From assembly GCF_001639145.1 (NCBI RefSeq), contig NZ_LROY01000002.1, forward strand, positions 1,892,501-1,956,500: a stretch of 64,000 bases of DNA, read 5' to 3'. The position numbers and the translations under genes were made by a program. Positions 15,857-25,552 of the stretch are shown here, in pieces. This stretch comes from Microbulbifer sp. Q7. Lineage in GTDB: Bacteria; Pseudomonadota; Gammaproteobacteria; Pseudomonadales; Cellvibrionaceae. The notes below the pieces were generated by a model, which saw only the letters and a program-made list of their open reading frames with translations, was not told where the DNA came from and ran no database searches. Numbering within the stretch: position 1 is the stretch's first letter; each line of letters opens with the position of its first letter.

Positions 15857-17314
15857 TCAGATGCCACCCATGCACAGGTATTTGATTTCCAGATAATCGT
15901 CCAGGCCGTACTTGGATCCTTCGCGGCCGCTCCCGGATTCTTTGATACCACCGAAGGGGGCCATTTCATTGGAAATGATGCCCTCGTTGATACCCACCAT
16001 ACCGTACTCCAGGCCCTCGGCCACGCGCCAGATACGGCCGATATCACGGGAGTAGAAATAGGAGGCCAGGCCGAACTCGGTGTCGTTGGCCATGCGGATG
16101 GCTTCTTCTTCGCTGGAGAATTTGTACAGCGGTGCGACGGGGCCGAAAATTTCTTCCTTGAACAGCTTCATGGTGTCGTCCACGCCGGACAGCACCGTGG
16201 GGGTATAGAAGCACTCACCCATGTCGCTGGGGCCACCGTCGTTCAGGTTTTTCGCCCCTTTACTCACGGCGTCTTCCACCAGCGCTTTCACATCCTCTAC
16301 CGCACCGGCATTGATCATGGGGCCGACGTCCACGCCCTCTTCGGTGCCATCCCCCATTTTCAGGGCGCTGACCGCGTCGGTAAACTTCTTGGCAAATTCT
16401 TCGTACACACCTTCCTGCACAAAGATGCGGTTGGCGCATACACAGGTTTGCCCGGCGTTGCGGTATTTGCAGATGATGGCGCCCTTCACGGCTTCGTCGA
16501 GGTCGGCATCGTCGAACACGATAAACGGCGCGTTGCCACCAAGTTCCATGGAGGTTTTCTTGATGGTCTCGGCGCACTGGGCCTGCAGTTTTTTGCCCAC
16601 AGCGGTGGAGCCGGTAAAGGTAAATTTACGCACCAGCGGGTTGCCGGTCATCTCGGCGCCAATTTCCCGAGAGCTTTTACCGGCAACGACGTTGAAGACT
16701 CCTTTGGGAACGCCCGCTTTTTCCGCGAGCACGGCCAGTGCCAGGGCGGACAGCGGGGTTTCCGAGGCGGGCTTGGCCACGAAGGTACAGCCTGCGGCCA
16801 GCGCCGGGGCAACTTTGCGCGCAATCATCGCGCTGGGGAAATTCCACGGGGTAATGGAGGCGGTGACGCCCACCGGCTGCTTCACCACAACAATACGCTT
16901 GTCTTTGCTGGGTGGTGCGATGACGTCGCCGTAGGCACGCTTGGCTTCTTCGCTAAACCATTCGAGGTAGTTGGCGCCGTAGGTGATTTCGGTTTTGGCT
17001 TCGCTGAGTGGTTTGCCCTGCTCGACGGTGAGGATGGCGGCGAGGTCGTCGACGTTGTCGATAATCAGGTTGTACCAGTCGCGCAGGATTTTCGCGCGCT
17101 GTTTTACCGTGAGGTCGCGCCAGGCGGGCCAGGCTTCGTTGGCGGCTTCGATAGCGCGGCGGGTTTCATCGGCGCCACAGGAGGCGATGGTGGCGACGAC
17201 CTTGCCATTGGCCGGATTGATGACGTCAAGGGTGTTGCCGGAATCGGCATCAACCCACTGCCCATTGATATAGGACTGTTTGCGTAGGAGATCGGGGTTT
17301 TTAAGGTTTATCAC
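15857..17314 (-). CDS. gabD: NAD(P)-dependent succinate-semialdehyde dehydrogenase
   Basis: The 485-residue aldehyde dehydrogenase should oxidise succinate semialdehyde to succinate, the final step of GABA degradation. Visible motifs are TPWNFPSAMIARKVAPALAAG (cofactor domain), FTGSTAVGKKL, the catalytic base in MELGGNAPFIV, and the nucleophile in NAGQTCVCANRIFVQ. The CVCANR context is characteristic of GabD. The start is a GTG with AAGGAG five bases upstream. No GABA transaminase gene is nearby, so the in vivo substrate is inferred from the family. REP-like palindromes lie on both sides. Confidence 0.9.
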   Translation of the reverse strand: MINLKNPDLLRKQSYINGQWVDADSGNTLDVINPANGKVVATIASCGADETRRAIEAANEAWPAWRDLTVKQRAKILRDWYNLIIDNVDDLAAILTVEQGKPLSEAKTEITYGANYLEWFSEEAKRAYGDVIAPPSKDKRIVVVKQPVGVTASITPWNFPSAMIARKVAPALAAGCTFVAKPASETPLSALALAVLAEKAGVPKGVFNVVAGKSSREIGAEMTGNPLVRKFTFTGSTAVGKKLQAQCAETIKKTSMELGGNAPFIVFDDADLDEAVKGAIICKYRNAGQTCVCANRIFVQEGVYEEFAKKFTDAVSALKMGDGTEEGVDVGPMINAGAVEDVKALVEDAVSKGAKNLNDGGPSDMGECFYTPTVLSGVDDTMKLFKEEIFGPVAPLYKFSSEEEAIRMANDTEFGLASYFYSRDIGRIWRVAEGLEYGMVGINEGIISNEMAPFGGIKESGSGREGSKYGLDDYLEIKYLCMGGI

Positions 17315-17360
17315 GGGGGCTCCTTGTGCGTTGGTTCGCGTGCTGGCAGGGTCCTACAGT

Positions 17361-17443
17361 TGGTGGATGCGCTTTGCTTATCCACCCTACGGGTTGGGTA
17401 GTTTAGTTTTTGTAGGGTGGATAAGCCGAGGGCGCATCCACCA
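17361..17443. repeat. Inverted pair of REP-like palindromes (REPIN-like)
   Basis: Two copies of the element also present at 15.8 kb face each other. The copy at 17361-17390 is inverted (TGGTGGATGCGC...CTTATCCACCCTAC). The copy at 17412-17443 is direct (GTAGGGTGGATAAGC...GCGCATCCACCA). Each is itself an imperfect palindrome (GGTGGAT...ATCCACC). The pair sits between der and gabD and could fold into a large hairpin in the transcript. Confidence 0.85.
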
Positions 17444-17542
17444 TTGAGTTCCCGCAAGTTTAGTCTTGCGCAAAATTCTTTGCCCTTAGCTAAAGGGTAT
17501 TGCGGCGCCCCGCTGCTATTTCAACCCGCTTCAACCGATCGG

Positions 17543-18937
17543 TTATTTTTTCTTCTTCACGAACTTCATCAGGCGGCGCTTCTTGGCCTTCTGGCGGTCG
17601 CTGAGTTTATTTTTCTTGCCCGCATAGGGGTTGTCACCGGTACGGAATTCAATTTTTACCGGGGTGCCGTGCAGATCCAAAGCCTTGCGGTAGGTCTTCT
17701 CCAGATAGCGCGTGTAGTGATTGGGCACCTGCGTGGTCTGGTTGCCGTGAATCACAATCACCGGAGGGTTCTGACCACCGGCGTGCGCGTAGCGCAGCTT
17801 GATACGGTGACCGTTGACCAGCGGCGGTTGGTGCTCACTCACCGCCCACTGCAGAATTCGCGTAAGGTGGTTGGTGGAGAGCTTGTCGGTGGCAGACTGG
17901 TAAGCGTCTTCGATGGACTTGTACAGGTTGCCCACGCCGGTGCCGTGAAGCGCGGAAATAAAGTGAATATCCGCAAAGTCCACGAAGCGCAGACGGCGTT
18001 CCAGTTCGGTTTTCACGAAGTCGCGGTGGTCCGGGTCGAGGCCGTCCCATTTGTTGAGGGCGACCACCAGTGCGCGGCCGGCCTGGATCACACTGCCCAT
18101 GAGATGCATGTCCTGGTCCACCAGACCTTCACTGGCGTCGATCACCAGCACCACCACATTGGCGTCTTCCACCGCCTGCAGGGTTTTGACGATGGAGAAC
18201 TTCTCCACCGATTCCTTGACGTTTTTACGGCGGCGAATACCGGCGGTGTCGATGATGGTGTAGGGCTTTTCGTCGCGGGTGTAGTTGATATACACGCTGT
18301 CACGGGTGGTGCCGGGCTGGTCGAAGACCACTACGCGGTCTTCCCCCAGCAGGCGGTTTACCAAGGTGGACTTGCCCACGTTGGGGCGCCCGACGATACC
18401 GATCTTGATGCCGGTGGCCTCTTCCTCCGCTTCATCTTCCGCGGGTTCCGGCAGACCTTCAACCAGCCGCTCCATCAGCGCGCGCACACCGCGGCCGTGG
18501 GTGGCGGTAGTGGGAAACAGCTCGCCAATCCCGAGTTCGTAGAAGGGTGCCAGGGCGATATCCGGGTTAACGCCGTCTACCTTGTTGGCCACCAGGATGG
18601 TGGGTTTGGAGCGGGTGCGCAGGCGCTCGGCAATCATGTCGTCCGCGGGGGTGAGGCCGGCGCGGCAGTCCACCAGAAACAGGACGAAGTCCGCTTCCTC
18701 AATGGCCTGCATGGATTGCTGGGCCATGGCGGCATCGATGCCTTCTTCGTCGCCGCTGATACCACCGGTGTCCACCAGGATCATTTTGTGGCCTTCGAAC
18801 TCCGCCTCGCCATACTTGCGGTCGCGGGTAAGGCCGGCGTAGTTGGCCACGAGGGCGTCGCGGCTTTTGGTAAGCCGGTTAAACAGGGTGGATTTACCCA
18901 CATTGGGGCGCCCTACCAGGGCAATTACAGGCAACAT
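17543..18937 (-). CDS. der: Ribosome biogenesis GTPase Der (EngA)
   Basis: The protein has two tandem GTPase domains, the hallmark of Der, which acts in 50S subunit maturation. The first begins at the start with [17 protein letters not shown], then DTGG and NKVD. The second begins about residue 180 with [19 protein letters not shown], then DTAG and NKWD. A KH-like C-terminal domain ([35 protein letters not shown]) and a basic KKKRRLMKF...KKK tail follow. I choose the ATG at 18937 (MLPVIALVG), which matches orthologues, over a frame extension to 18958. It ends the hisS-yfgM-bamB-der run. Confidence 0.97.
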   Translation of the reverse strand: MLPVIALVGRPNVGKSTLFNRLTKSRDALVANYAGLTRDRKYGEAEFEGHKMILVDTGGISGDEEGIDAAMAQQSMQAIEEADFVLFLVDCRAGLTPADDMIAERLRTRSKPTILVANKVDGVNPDIALAPFYELGIGELFPTTATHGRGVRALMERLVEGLPEPAEDEAEEEATGIKIGIVGRPNVGKSTLVNRLLGEDRVVVFDQPGTTRDSVYINYTRDEKPYTIIDTAGIRRRKNVKESVEKFSIVKTLQAVEDANVVVLVIDASEGLVDQDMHLMGSVIQAGRALVVALNKWDGLDPDHRDFVKTELERRLRFVDFADIHFISALHGTGVGNLYKSIEDAYQSATDKLSTNHLTRILQWAVSEHQPPLVNGHRIKLRYAHAGGQNPPVIVIHGNQTTQVPNHYTRYLEKTYRKALDLHGTPVKIEFRTGDNPYAGKKNKLSDRQKAKKRRLMKFVKKKK

Positions 18938-18981
18938 AATCGGATCTTCTCGGGGCAAAACGGTTTTGCCAGAAATACGAA

Positions 18982-19051
18982 CGCCCGCAGGAGTGCGGGC
19001 GGTTCAGGTTCGCCTGCAAGCAGGCGCCTCAGGCGGGTTCGAAAACCCGCC
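18982..19051. repeat. Three consecutive perfect hairpins between bamB and der
   Basis: Three stem-loops follow each other in 70 bases: CGCCCGCA-GGAG-TGCGGGCG (18982-19001), CGCCTG-CAAG-CAGGCG (19011-19026) and GGCGGGTT-CGAA-AACCCGCC (19032-19051). None is followed by a T-run on either strand, so they look like mRNA stability or processing elements, or remnants of palindromic repeats, rather than simple terminators. Confidence 0.75.
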
Positions 19052-19064
19052 AAAAACTTGGGGT

Positions 19065-20249
19065 CTAGCGCTCCAGGCGCAGTGCCACCAGCTCGCCGTC
19101 GTCCGACAGGGCAAACAGCAGGTCGGCATCCGCGAGCAGCGGAATACGCACCGGGTCGCGATCAATGCGGGTTCGCCCCACAAAGCGGCCGGAGGACGGA
19201 TCCAGCGCGTGGATGTATCCCTCCAGGTCGCCAACCACCACCACATCGCCGAAATAGGCGGGGCCACTCAACTCGCGGCGCAGCAATTCACTGTTGGTCC
19301 ATTGCACCTGCCCATTACCCACATTGTAGGCGTGGACACTGCCATCGGCGCCGCTCAGGAAGACCTGGCCGGCACCCACGGCCACACCGTGGTTGGTTGA
19401 GGCGTCACGCGCCCACAGGCCGCGGCCGTCATCCCGCGACAGGGCGACTGCACGCCCCTGGTAGCTGGCGGCGAATACCAGCTCGCCGCGCACCAGCGGC
19501 GTGCCGTCGACATCCACCACGCGATCCAGCTCGGCAGTGCCCTGCGGGATGGCTACGCGCTGCTCCCAACGGGTGAGGCCATCGGACACGCTCAGTGCAA
19601 TCACCTTGCCGTTATCCAGGCCGGCAAACACCATGCCGGCGGAAATCACCGGGCTGGCGGTGCCGCGCAGGGTCAGCACCGGCAACGCGGTGTTGTGGCG
19701 CCACTGTTGCTCGCCGGAATTGGCATCCAGGCCCAGCAGTTTGCCGTCGACCGTCTGTACCACCACCATGCCGGACCCTACCGCCGGGGTGGCGACGACT
19801 TCACCACCCAGCTGACTGGTCCAGAGCTGGCTGCCATCCTGCAGGCTGAGGGCGACAATACGGCCACGGTAATCCGCCACCACGGCCATACCCAGGCCGA
19901 CGCCGACACCGCCACTGATGGACTGGTCGATATCCACTTTCCACAGGCGCTTACCGCTGGCGCGATCAAACGCGAATACATTGCCCTCACTGTTGGCGGC
20001 AATTACCTTGCCGTCGATGATGCCGGGCTTGAGCATCGCGTAGCGCAGGGCATCGATGTCACCGATATTCTGCGACCACGCTTCACGCAGCTGGACGGTT
20101 TCGGTGATCTCCGTGAGTTTTACCGGATCCGTATCTTCCTTTTCATCGTTGGAAGCGCAGGCACTGATGACCGCGGCCAGGGCCACGGCGGCCACCCGGT
20201 TCAGCACCTTGCCCGCACTCGCGCGCACGCCTGTGTAAGTCCCTATCAT
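19065..20249 (-). CDS. bamB: Outer-membrane protein assembly lipoprotein BamB
   Basis: The 394-residue beta-propeller lipoprotein of the BAM complex supports BamA in folding outer-membrane beta-barrels. The lipobox VISAC follows an N-terminal hydrophobic stretch; processing at that Cys gives a mature lipoprotein. PQQ-like blade repeats are visible (VFAFDRASGKRLWKVD, IVALSLQDGSQLWTSQ, LLGLDANSGEQQWRH, VIALSVSDGLTRWEQ, YNVGNGQVQWT, IHALDPSSGRFVG). The start overlaps the yfgM stop by four bases (ATGA). Length is normal. Confidence 0.95.
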   Translation of the reverse strand: MIGTYTGVRASAGKVLNRVAAVALAAVISACASNDEKEDTDPVKLTEITETVQLREAWSQNIGDIDALRYAMLKPGIIDGKVIAANSEGNVFAFDRASGKRLWKVDIDQSISGGVGVGLGMAVVADYRGRIVALSLQDGSQLWTSQLGGEVVATPAVGSGMVVVQTVDGKLLGLDANSGEQQWRHNTALPVLTLRGTASPVISAGMVFAGLDNGKVIALSVSDGLTRWEQRVAIPQGTAELDRVVDVDGTPLVRGELVFAASYQGRAVALSRDDGRGLWARDASTNHGVAVGAGQVFLSGADGSVHAYNVGNGQVQWTNSELLRRELSGPAYFGDVVVVGDLEGYIHALDPSSGRFVGRTRIDRDPVRIPLLADADLLFALSDDGELVALRLER

Positions 20250-20983
20250 TGCGCGTCTTTCTCCGTTGCTGCTTCGCTATCCACTTCGGCTTCCCCGGCA
20301 TCGTCGGCGCTTTCGCCTTCGGCCTTAGGCGCTTCACCCAGCCCTTCAATTTTCAGGTCCAGCAAGCGGGAACCGGCCGCTTGCTCCGGGAGCAGCTGCG
20401 CGCGGGCTTCCTGGTATGCGGCGCGGGCGGCGTCTTTGTCGCCCTGCTGCAGCAGGATGTCACCGCGGGTTTCCGCGTACAGCGCGGCAAAGGCCGGCGG
20501 CACACTACCCTGCACCAGTTCCAGCGCTTCCTTGGTCTCACCGCGTGCGGCCTTGACCGACGCCAGGCGACGCTTGGCGACGAGTTTGAGGGCATCGTCG
20601 TTGCTGTTATCCAGCACCCACTGCAGCTCCTTCGCCGCAGCTTCGAGATCGTTCTTTTCGACCGCCATGGCGGCCAGCTGCAGCGACGCCTGGGCGGCGT
20701 AGATGCGCTTGTTGTAGTCGTCTTTCAGTTCGCGCGCCAAGGACTGGGCGGTGGTGAGCTGCTTGTTATCCGGCTTGCCTTCATTGGCGGATACCGCCTC
20801 GACAAAGCCCTGATAAACGTTGGAGGCCGCTTCGGCGTCGCCGCGCTCCTTCGCCTGCCACCACTGCCAGCCGAAGTAACCGGCCAGCGCCAGCACGATA
20901 CCGGTGACGATGCCGGTGCCGTTTTCTTTCCACCAGCGCTTGAGCGACTCAATCTGTTCTTCTTCGGTCAAATGGTCAGCCAT
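20246..20983 (-). CDS. yfgM: YfgM-family TPR-like inner-membrane protein
   Basis: The 245-residue protein has a cytosolic N-terminus with LTEEEQIESLKRWWKENG, one membrane helix (GIVTGIVLALAGYFGWQWW, about residues 22-40), then a periplasmic TPR-like helical region, the layout of YfgM. In E. coli YfgM associates with the Sec translocon and PpiD. The last 40 residues are a Glu/Asp/Ala-rich tail. It stands between hisS and bamB, its usual position, and is coupled to bamB by an ATGA overlap. Confidence 0.92.
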   Translation of the reverse strand: MADHLTEEEQIESLKRWWKENGTGIVTGIVLALAGYFGWQWWQAKERGDAEAASNVYQGFVEAVSANEGKPDNKQLTTAQSLARELKDDYNKRIYAAQASLQLAAMAVEKNDLEAAAKELQWVLDNSNDDALKLVAKRRLASVKAARGETKEALELVQGSVPPAFAALYAETRGDILLQQGDKDAARAAYQEARAQLLPEQAAGSRLLDLKIEGLGEAPKAEGESADDAGEAEVDSEAATEKDAQ

Positions 20984-21032
20984 TTCTTATTCGCCTTATT
21001 CTCTAAATCCAATTCGTAGTTCGGTCTTGAAG

Positions 21033-21054
21033 CGCCTGCGTACGAGCGCAGGCG
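21033..21054. repeat. Perfect hairpin between yfgM and hisS
   Basis: CGCCTGCG-TACGAG-CGCAGGCG forms an eight-pair stem in the 80-base gap between hisS and yfgM. There is no T-run after it. It resembles the middle hairpin of the bamB-der gap (both contain CGCCTG...CAGGCG). Confidence 0.6.
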
Positions 21055-21063
21055 GCCGGCGTT

Positions 21064-22326
21064 TCACGCCTGTAAAATTTTCGCCAATTCGGCCACGGCC
21101 ACGGTTTGCTGCTCCGTGTCGGCGCGCAGGGATTTCACAGTCACCTGCCCCGCTGCGGCTTCGTCTTCGCCGATGATCAGGGCGTAGTCCGCATTGCTCT
21201 TGTCGGCCTTCTTCATCTGGCTCTTGAAGCTGCCACCACCACAGTGGGTTTGCAACCGCAGCCAAGGCAATTCGGTGCGCAGTTGTTCCGCCGCCGCCAG
21301 GGCAGCGGATTGTACATCACCCACGGCCACCAGATATGCATCGACCTGCTGATCCAGGGCGTCGGGCAGAACTTCCAGGGTTTCCAGCAACAGCACCAGG
21401 CGCTCAACGCCAAGGCCAAAGCCCACGGCTGGGGTCGGCTTGCCACCCATCTGCTCCACCAGGCCGTCGTAGCGGCCACCGGCACACACGGTACCCTGGG
21501 CGCCGAGGCTGTCGGTTACCCACTCGAAAACCGTCTTGCCATAGTAGTCGAGGCCACGCACCAGGCGCGGATTTACCTCGTAGGCTACGCCGGCGGCATC
21601 CAGGAAGGCCCGCAGCTGGTCAAAGTGTGCACGGGATTCCTCGTCGAGGAAGTCCAGTAGACAAGGCGCGTCCGCCAGCAGTTCCTGAGTCTGGGCATTT
21701 TTACTGTCGAGAATACGCAGCGGGTTGCGCTCCAGGCGGCGCTGGCTGTCTTCGTCGAGCTGGTCCTTGCGTGCAGACAGGTATTCCACCAGCGCTTCGC
21801 GGAACGCGGCGCGGCTATCGCTGTTGCCCAGGGAGTTCAACTGCAGGGAAACATGCTCGGATACCCCCAGCTGCTTCCACAGGCGCGCGGTCATCATCAG
21901 GATTTCGGCGTCGATATCCGGCCCTTCAATGCCGAACACCTCGACACCAAACTGGTGGAACTGGCGCAGACGCCCCTTCTGTGGGCGCTCGTAGCGGAAC
22001 ATGGGGCCGAAATACCACAGGCGCTGGGGCTGGATCAGCAGGTTGTTCTGAACCGCTGCGCGCACCGTGCCGGCGGTGCCTTCCGGACGCAGGGTGACGC
22101 TGTCACCGCTCTTATCGTCGAAGGTGTACATTTCCTTTTCGACGATATCCGTTGCCTCGCCTACGGCGCGGGCAAACAGCTGTGTGGCCTCCAGCAGTGG
22201 CGTGCGGATTTCACTGTACCCGTAACGGGCGAAGAGTTCGCTGAGGGTGCTTTCCACGTATTGCCACACCGGGGACTGGGTGGGCAGCAGGTCGTTCATG
22301 CCGCGGATGGCGCGAAGTTGTTTCAA
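21064..22326 (-). CDS. hisS: Histidyl-tRNA synthetase
   Basis: The 420-residue class II synthetase contains the HisRS opening [10 protein letters not shown], motif 2 in [23 protein letters not shown], the histidine-specific [16 protein letters not shown], and motif 3 in [16 protein letters not shown]-terminal anticodon-binding domain follows. The start is a TTG at 22326: AAGGA lies about seven bases upstream and the protein then aligns with the family N-terminus, so TTG is preferred to the internal Met ten codons later. It is co-directional with ispG upstream and yfgM downstream. Confidence 0.96.
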   Translation of the reverse strand: MKQLRAIRGMNDLLPTQSPVWQYVESTLSELFARYGYSEIRTPLLEATQLFARAVGEATDIVEKEMYTFDDKSGDSVTLRPEGTAGTVRAAVQNNLLIQPQRLWYFGPMFRYERPQKGRLRQFHQFGVEVFGIEGPDIDAEILMMTARLWKQLGVSEHVSLQLNSLGNSDSRAAFREALVEYLSARKDQLDEDSQRRLERNPLRILDSKNAQTQELLADAPCLLDFLDEESRAHFDQLRAFLDAAGVAYEVNPRLVRGLDYYGKTVFEWVTDSLGAQGTVCAGGRYDGLVEQMGGKPTPAVGFGLGVERLVLLLETLEVLPDALDQQVDAYLVAVGDVQSAALAAAEQLRTELPWLRLQTHCGGGSFKSQMKKADKSNADYALIIGEDEAAAGQVTVKSLRADTEQQTVAVAELAKILQA

Positions 22327-22385
22327 CGGAAGTCCTTAACGTCTGATTATTGGTGAATGGGCTTTGTCCACCCACCGGGGTCGAC

Positions 22386-23507
22386 TCAATCGATGGTTTC
22401 TTTGGCGATGATGCTGGCTTCCTGCGCCGCCTTGGCCGCGGCCTTTTCGCGAATCAGTTTTTCCAGGTCATCCACCAGGTGGTCATTGGTGAACTTGCGG
22501 TCTGGCTTGCCATCCACATAAATGGCGTGGCTCGGGGTGCCGCCGGCGAGACCGATATCCGCCTCTTTCGCCTCACCCGGGCCGTTGACGATACAACCGA
22601 TCACCGCCACATCCAGCGGCGTGGTGATGTCTTCCAAGCGGGTTTCCAGTTCGTTCATGGTTTTCACCACGTCGAAGTTCTGGCGAGAGCAGCTGGGACA
22701 GGCAATAAAGTTGATGCCCTTGGTACGCAGGCGCAGGCTCTTCAGCAGGTCCCAGCCGACTTTTACTTCTTCCACCGGGTCGGCGGCGAGGGATACCCGC
22801 AGGGTGTCACCGATGCCGTCCAGCAGCAGCGCACCGAGACCAATCGCCGATTTCACGGTACCGGCGCGCAGGCCGCCCGCCTCGGTAATCCCTAGGTGCA
22901 GCGGCTGCTCAATCTGGCTGGCCAGCTTGCGGTAGGCGGCGGTGGCCATAAAGATGTCCGAGGCCTTTACGCTCACCTTGAAGTCCTGAAAGTTCAGGCT
23001 GTCGAGAATATCCACATGGCGCAGAGCGGACTCCACCAGCGCATCCGGGGTGGGCTCACCGTATTTTTTCTGCAGGTCTTTTTCCAGGGAGCCGGCGTTG
23101 ACCCCAATGCGGATCGGGATATTCAGGTCCCGCGCCTTGTCGACCACCGCGCGAATGCGCTTCTCACGGCCAATATTGCCCGGGTTGATGCGCAGGCAAT
23201 CGACACCCAGGTCGGCCACACGCAGGGCGATGCGGTAGTCAAAGTGGATGTCCGCCACCAACGGTACGTTCACCTGCTTCTTGATCTCACCGAAGGCCTC
23301 GGCCGCCTCCATCGAGGGGACCGATACGCGCACGATGTCCGCACCGGCGCTTTCCAGCCGCTGGATCTGCCCCACGGTGGCGGCCACATCGCAGGTCTCG
23401 GTATTGGTCATGCTCTGCACCGAAATCGGTGCGCCGCCACCCACTGGCACATTGCCCACCATGATCTGGCGCGATACGCGGCGAACTATGGGTGACTCGA
23501 ATTGCAT
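22386..23507 (-). CDS. ispG: 4-hydroxy-3-methylbut-2-en-1-yl diphosphate synthase (IspG/GcpE)
   Basis: It is the penultimate enzyme of the MEP isoprenoid pathway and carries a 4Fe-4S cluster. The N-terminal TIM barrel shows [34 protein letters not shown] and [10 protein letters not shown]. The cluster ligands lie in [14 protein letters not shown] and [18 protein letters not shown] place the start at ATG 23507 ([10 protein letters not shown]) because AGGTG lies seven bases upstream and orthologues begin there; the frame is open to 23552. Its Fe-S cluster ties it to the isc operon further along. About 373 residues, normal. Confidence 0.96.
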   Translation of the reverse strand: MQFESPIVRRVSRQIMVGNVPVGGGAPISVQSMTNTETCDVAATVGQIQRLESAGADIVRVSVPSMEAAEAFGEIKKQVNVPLVADIHFDYRIALRVADLGVDCLRINPGNIGREKRIRAVVDKARDLNIPIRIGVNAGSLEKDLQKKYGEPTPDALVESALRHVDILDSLNFQDFKVSVKASDIFMATAAYRKLASQIEQPLHLGITEAGGLRAGTVKSAIGLGALLLDGIGDTLRVSLAADPVEEVKVGWDLLKSLRLRTKGINFIACPSCSRQNFDVVKTMNELETRLEDITTPLDVAVIGCIVNGPGEAKEADIGLAGGTPSHAIYVDGKPDRKFTNDHLVDDLEKLIREKAAAKAAQEASIIAKETID

Positions 23508-23677
23508 AAACAGCACCTGCATTGGCTTTTGAGCAAGAAAGACGATGACCAAAAATTGGGGGGGATTATAGATAGATTGGGCGCAAAGCTACAGGGCACC
23601 GCCGAAATCTCGTGCGCGTGCGGCAGGCGCACATGCACGGGGATTCAGCAGTACCCGACCCAAGGCATGGTGCCTGG

Positions 23678-24709
23678 TTAGCCGCCCACGGTCAGCTTGC
23701 GGGTGCGACGGTTACCGAGGGGCGCGCTATCCACTACCTCGCCCGCATAGCGGACGGTGGTGGCCGCAGCGTTGCCCAGCATCAGGCTGAACGGCGCCTC
23801 ACCCTTGAGCTCCACCTCGGAGCCCGCCGGCTGCAGGGTGGCCAGCAGCTTGTTGCCTGCCGCATCGGTCACTTCTATCCAGGATTCCTCGCTGAACGAC
23901 AGCGCGATTGCCGAGGTTTGTGCGGGGATTGCAGCCGGCACTTCCTGAACCAGCTGTGCGTCTTGGGAAACCTGTACTTCCTCGGGTGCCGGTACTGGCT
24001 CCACCGCCGCTGGCTGCGGCACAGCATCCTCAACGGACTGGGGTGCTTGCACCAGCTGCGCCTGCTCTGCTGGCTCGGGCTCCCGGCCTGCAGACTCTGC
24101 GTCATCACCGAGGGAGTCGGCCAGCTGGGCGTCGGTTTCCGGCGCAAAGTCCTCGGCCATTTCTACGTCGGGACTCGGCGCGGCGGCAACCGCGAAATCC
24201 TGGCCCGCAGGCGTCGTATCGGATGGCGCGGCGGCCGCGAGATCGGCCTCCGCTGGCACTGCTGATGTGCCCTGCTGCCCCATCCACCAGTAACCACCGG
24301 CCGCGGCCATCGCGACCACCAGCAGCAAGGGACCGAAACCGGAACCACCGCCGGCCACCGCGTCGCCACCCATCACCGGACCCTTGGGGACCACGGCCGC
24401 ACGTGGCGCTTCCGCCGGTGCCTGTCTGGCGAAGGCCGCCAGCACCGGCGTCTCGTCTGCGCCCAGCTCTTTGCAAATATTACGGATATAACCGCGCACG
24501 TAGGTGCTGCCCGGGAAGCGCTCCAGCGCATCCTGTTCCAGTGCCTCAAGTTTGTCTGCGGTCATACACAGGCGGCGCGCCAGCTCGTCTGCGGTCAGGC
24601 CGGCCTGCTCGCGGGCAGCGCGCAGCTGCTCGCCGAGGGTCGCGGCCTGCGCCTCTACCTCTGCCTCTGGGGTTTGCGCCTGTTCGGGGGTCGAAGTATT
24701 ACTGCTCAT
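23678..24709 (-). CDS. rodZ: RodZ-like cytoskeletal membrane protein (HTH_25 plus DUF4115)
   Basis: The 343-residue protein has a cytosolic Xre/HTH_25 domain (LGEQLRAAREQAGLTADELARRL to about residue 90), one transmembrane helix (LLLVVAMAAAGGYWW, about 128-143), a long Ala/Pro/Glu/Gln-rich periplasmic linker, and a C-terminal DUF4115 beta domain (ALSFSEESWIEVTDAAGNKL...). RodZ binds MreB and maintains rod shape. The low-complexity linker generates spurious open frames on the other strand. It overlaps the pilF stop by eleven bases and precedes ispG, the usual order. Confidence 0.92.
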   Translation of the reverse strand: MSSNTSTPEQAQTPEAEVEAQAATLGEQLRAAREQAGLTADELARRLCMTADKLEALEQDALERFPGSTYVRGYIRNICKELGADETPVLAAFARQAPAEAPRAAVVPKGPVMGGDAVAGGGSGFGPLLLVVAMAAAGGYWWMGQQGTSAVPAEADLAAAAPSDTTPAGQDFAVAAAPSPDVEMAEDFAPETDAQLADSLGDDAESAGREPEPAEQAQLVQAPQSVEDAVPQPAAVEPVPAPEEVQVSQDAQLVQEVPAAIPAQTSAIALSFSEESWIEVTDAAGNKLLATLQPAGSEVELKGEAPFSLMLGNAAATTVRYAGEVVDSAPLGNRRTRKLTVGG

Positions 24710-25493
24710 TTTCGGCCATCGTCTGCTGGTACTTCAGCGTTTCCGCTGAATAGGGAAAGAGGTTTTTCAGTGCCAGGGCGTAACTTCTTTCCTTGTCCCG
24801 ATTCCCGAAGATTTTTTCAATGCGAATCCCCAGCCACAGGGATTGCGGGACCTGGCGATTTTTCTCGCTGTAGCGATCCAGATACTGCTTCGCCTGCGCG
24901 TAATCCTGCTGCTCAAACTTCAGCTCAGCCAGCTCCAACAGTGCTACCGGCAGGTCTCTGCTCAGCGCCAGGGATTTCTTGAATGCGCGCTCGGCGCCTT
25001 CCAGTTCGTGCAAGCGCAACTCCGCGCGGCCGAGGTTGGCCAGGGCGTAGGAACGGCGGTTGTAGGTCAGGTCTTCCGAGGCAATCAGGAACTGCTCTTT
25101 CGCGTCTTCGTAGCGCTCTTGCTGGTACAGGAACACGCCGTAGTTCACCCGCGCCATGGAGAAATTGCGGTCGTAGCGCAGCGCCTTTTTAAAGTGCGAC
25201 TCCGCCACCGGCAGCTCGCCATCGGCCTGATACAGGAGCGCGAGGCCGTGGTGCGCGCGCGGGTCCTTCTTGCCAAGTTCGAGGGCTTGCTGGAAATGGT
25301 GACGGGCCATCTCGCGGTTGTCGCCACCGCTCTGCAGATAGCGCAAACCAAGCTGAATATGGGTTTCGCGGGCCTTGTCGAGATCGACCTGCTTGCCACC
25401 GGGGCCAGTGGTCACACAGCCAGCAAGCAGCAGGGATACGAGTAACCCGGCAATGGCTACCGGATTGGAAATTTTTGCTAACACGAGCCTCAC
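24699..25493 (-). CDS. pilF: Type IV pilus pilotin-like TPR lipoprotein PilF (PilW)
   Basis: The 264-residue protein begins with a lipoprotein signal (LLVSLLLAGC) and continues as tandem TPRs (HIQLGLRYLQSGGDNREMARHHFQQALELGKKDPRAHHGLALLY and following). PilF is the outer-membrane pilotin that helps PilQ secretin assemble. The start appears to be GTG at 25493 with AAGG just upstream; a second GTG three codons later is possible. It stands between rlmN and rodZ, as in Pseudomonas, and adds a fifth pilus gene to this window. Confidence 0.93.
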   Translation of the reverse strand: MRLVLAKISNPVAIAGLLVSLLLAGCVTTGPGGKQVDLDKARETHIQLGLRYLQSGGDNREMARHHFQQALELGKKDPRAHHGLALLYQADGELPVAESHFKKALRYDRNFSMARVNYGVFLYQQERYEDAKEQFLIASEDLTYNRRSYALANLGRAELRLHELEGAERAFKKSLALSRDLPVALLELAELKFEQQDYAQAKQYLDRYSEKNRQVPQSLWLGIRIEKIFGNRDKERSYALALKNLFPYSAETLKYQQTMAENEQ

Positions 25494-25552
25494 CTTGTAG
25501 TTATCGGGTGCGTACTACCAGCGCACGCCGGATCCCTTCGGCGGTGCAAGAG

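Noticed and set aside
17417..19576. 719-codon plus-strand frame over der and bamB
   Set aside because: It is antisense to two clear genes (Der G motifs, BamB propeller repeats) and crosses their hairpin-rich gap. Its translation is compositionally biased with no domain.
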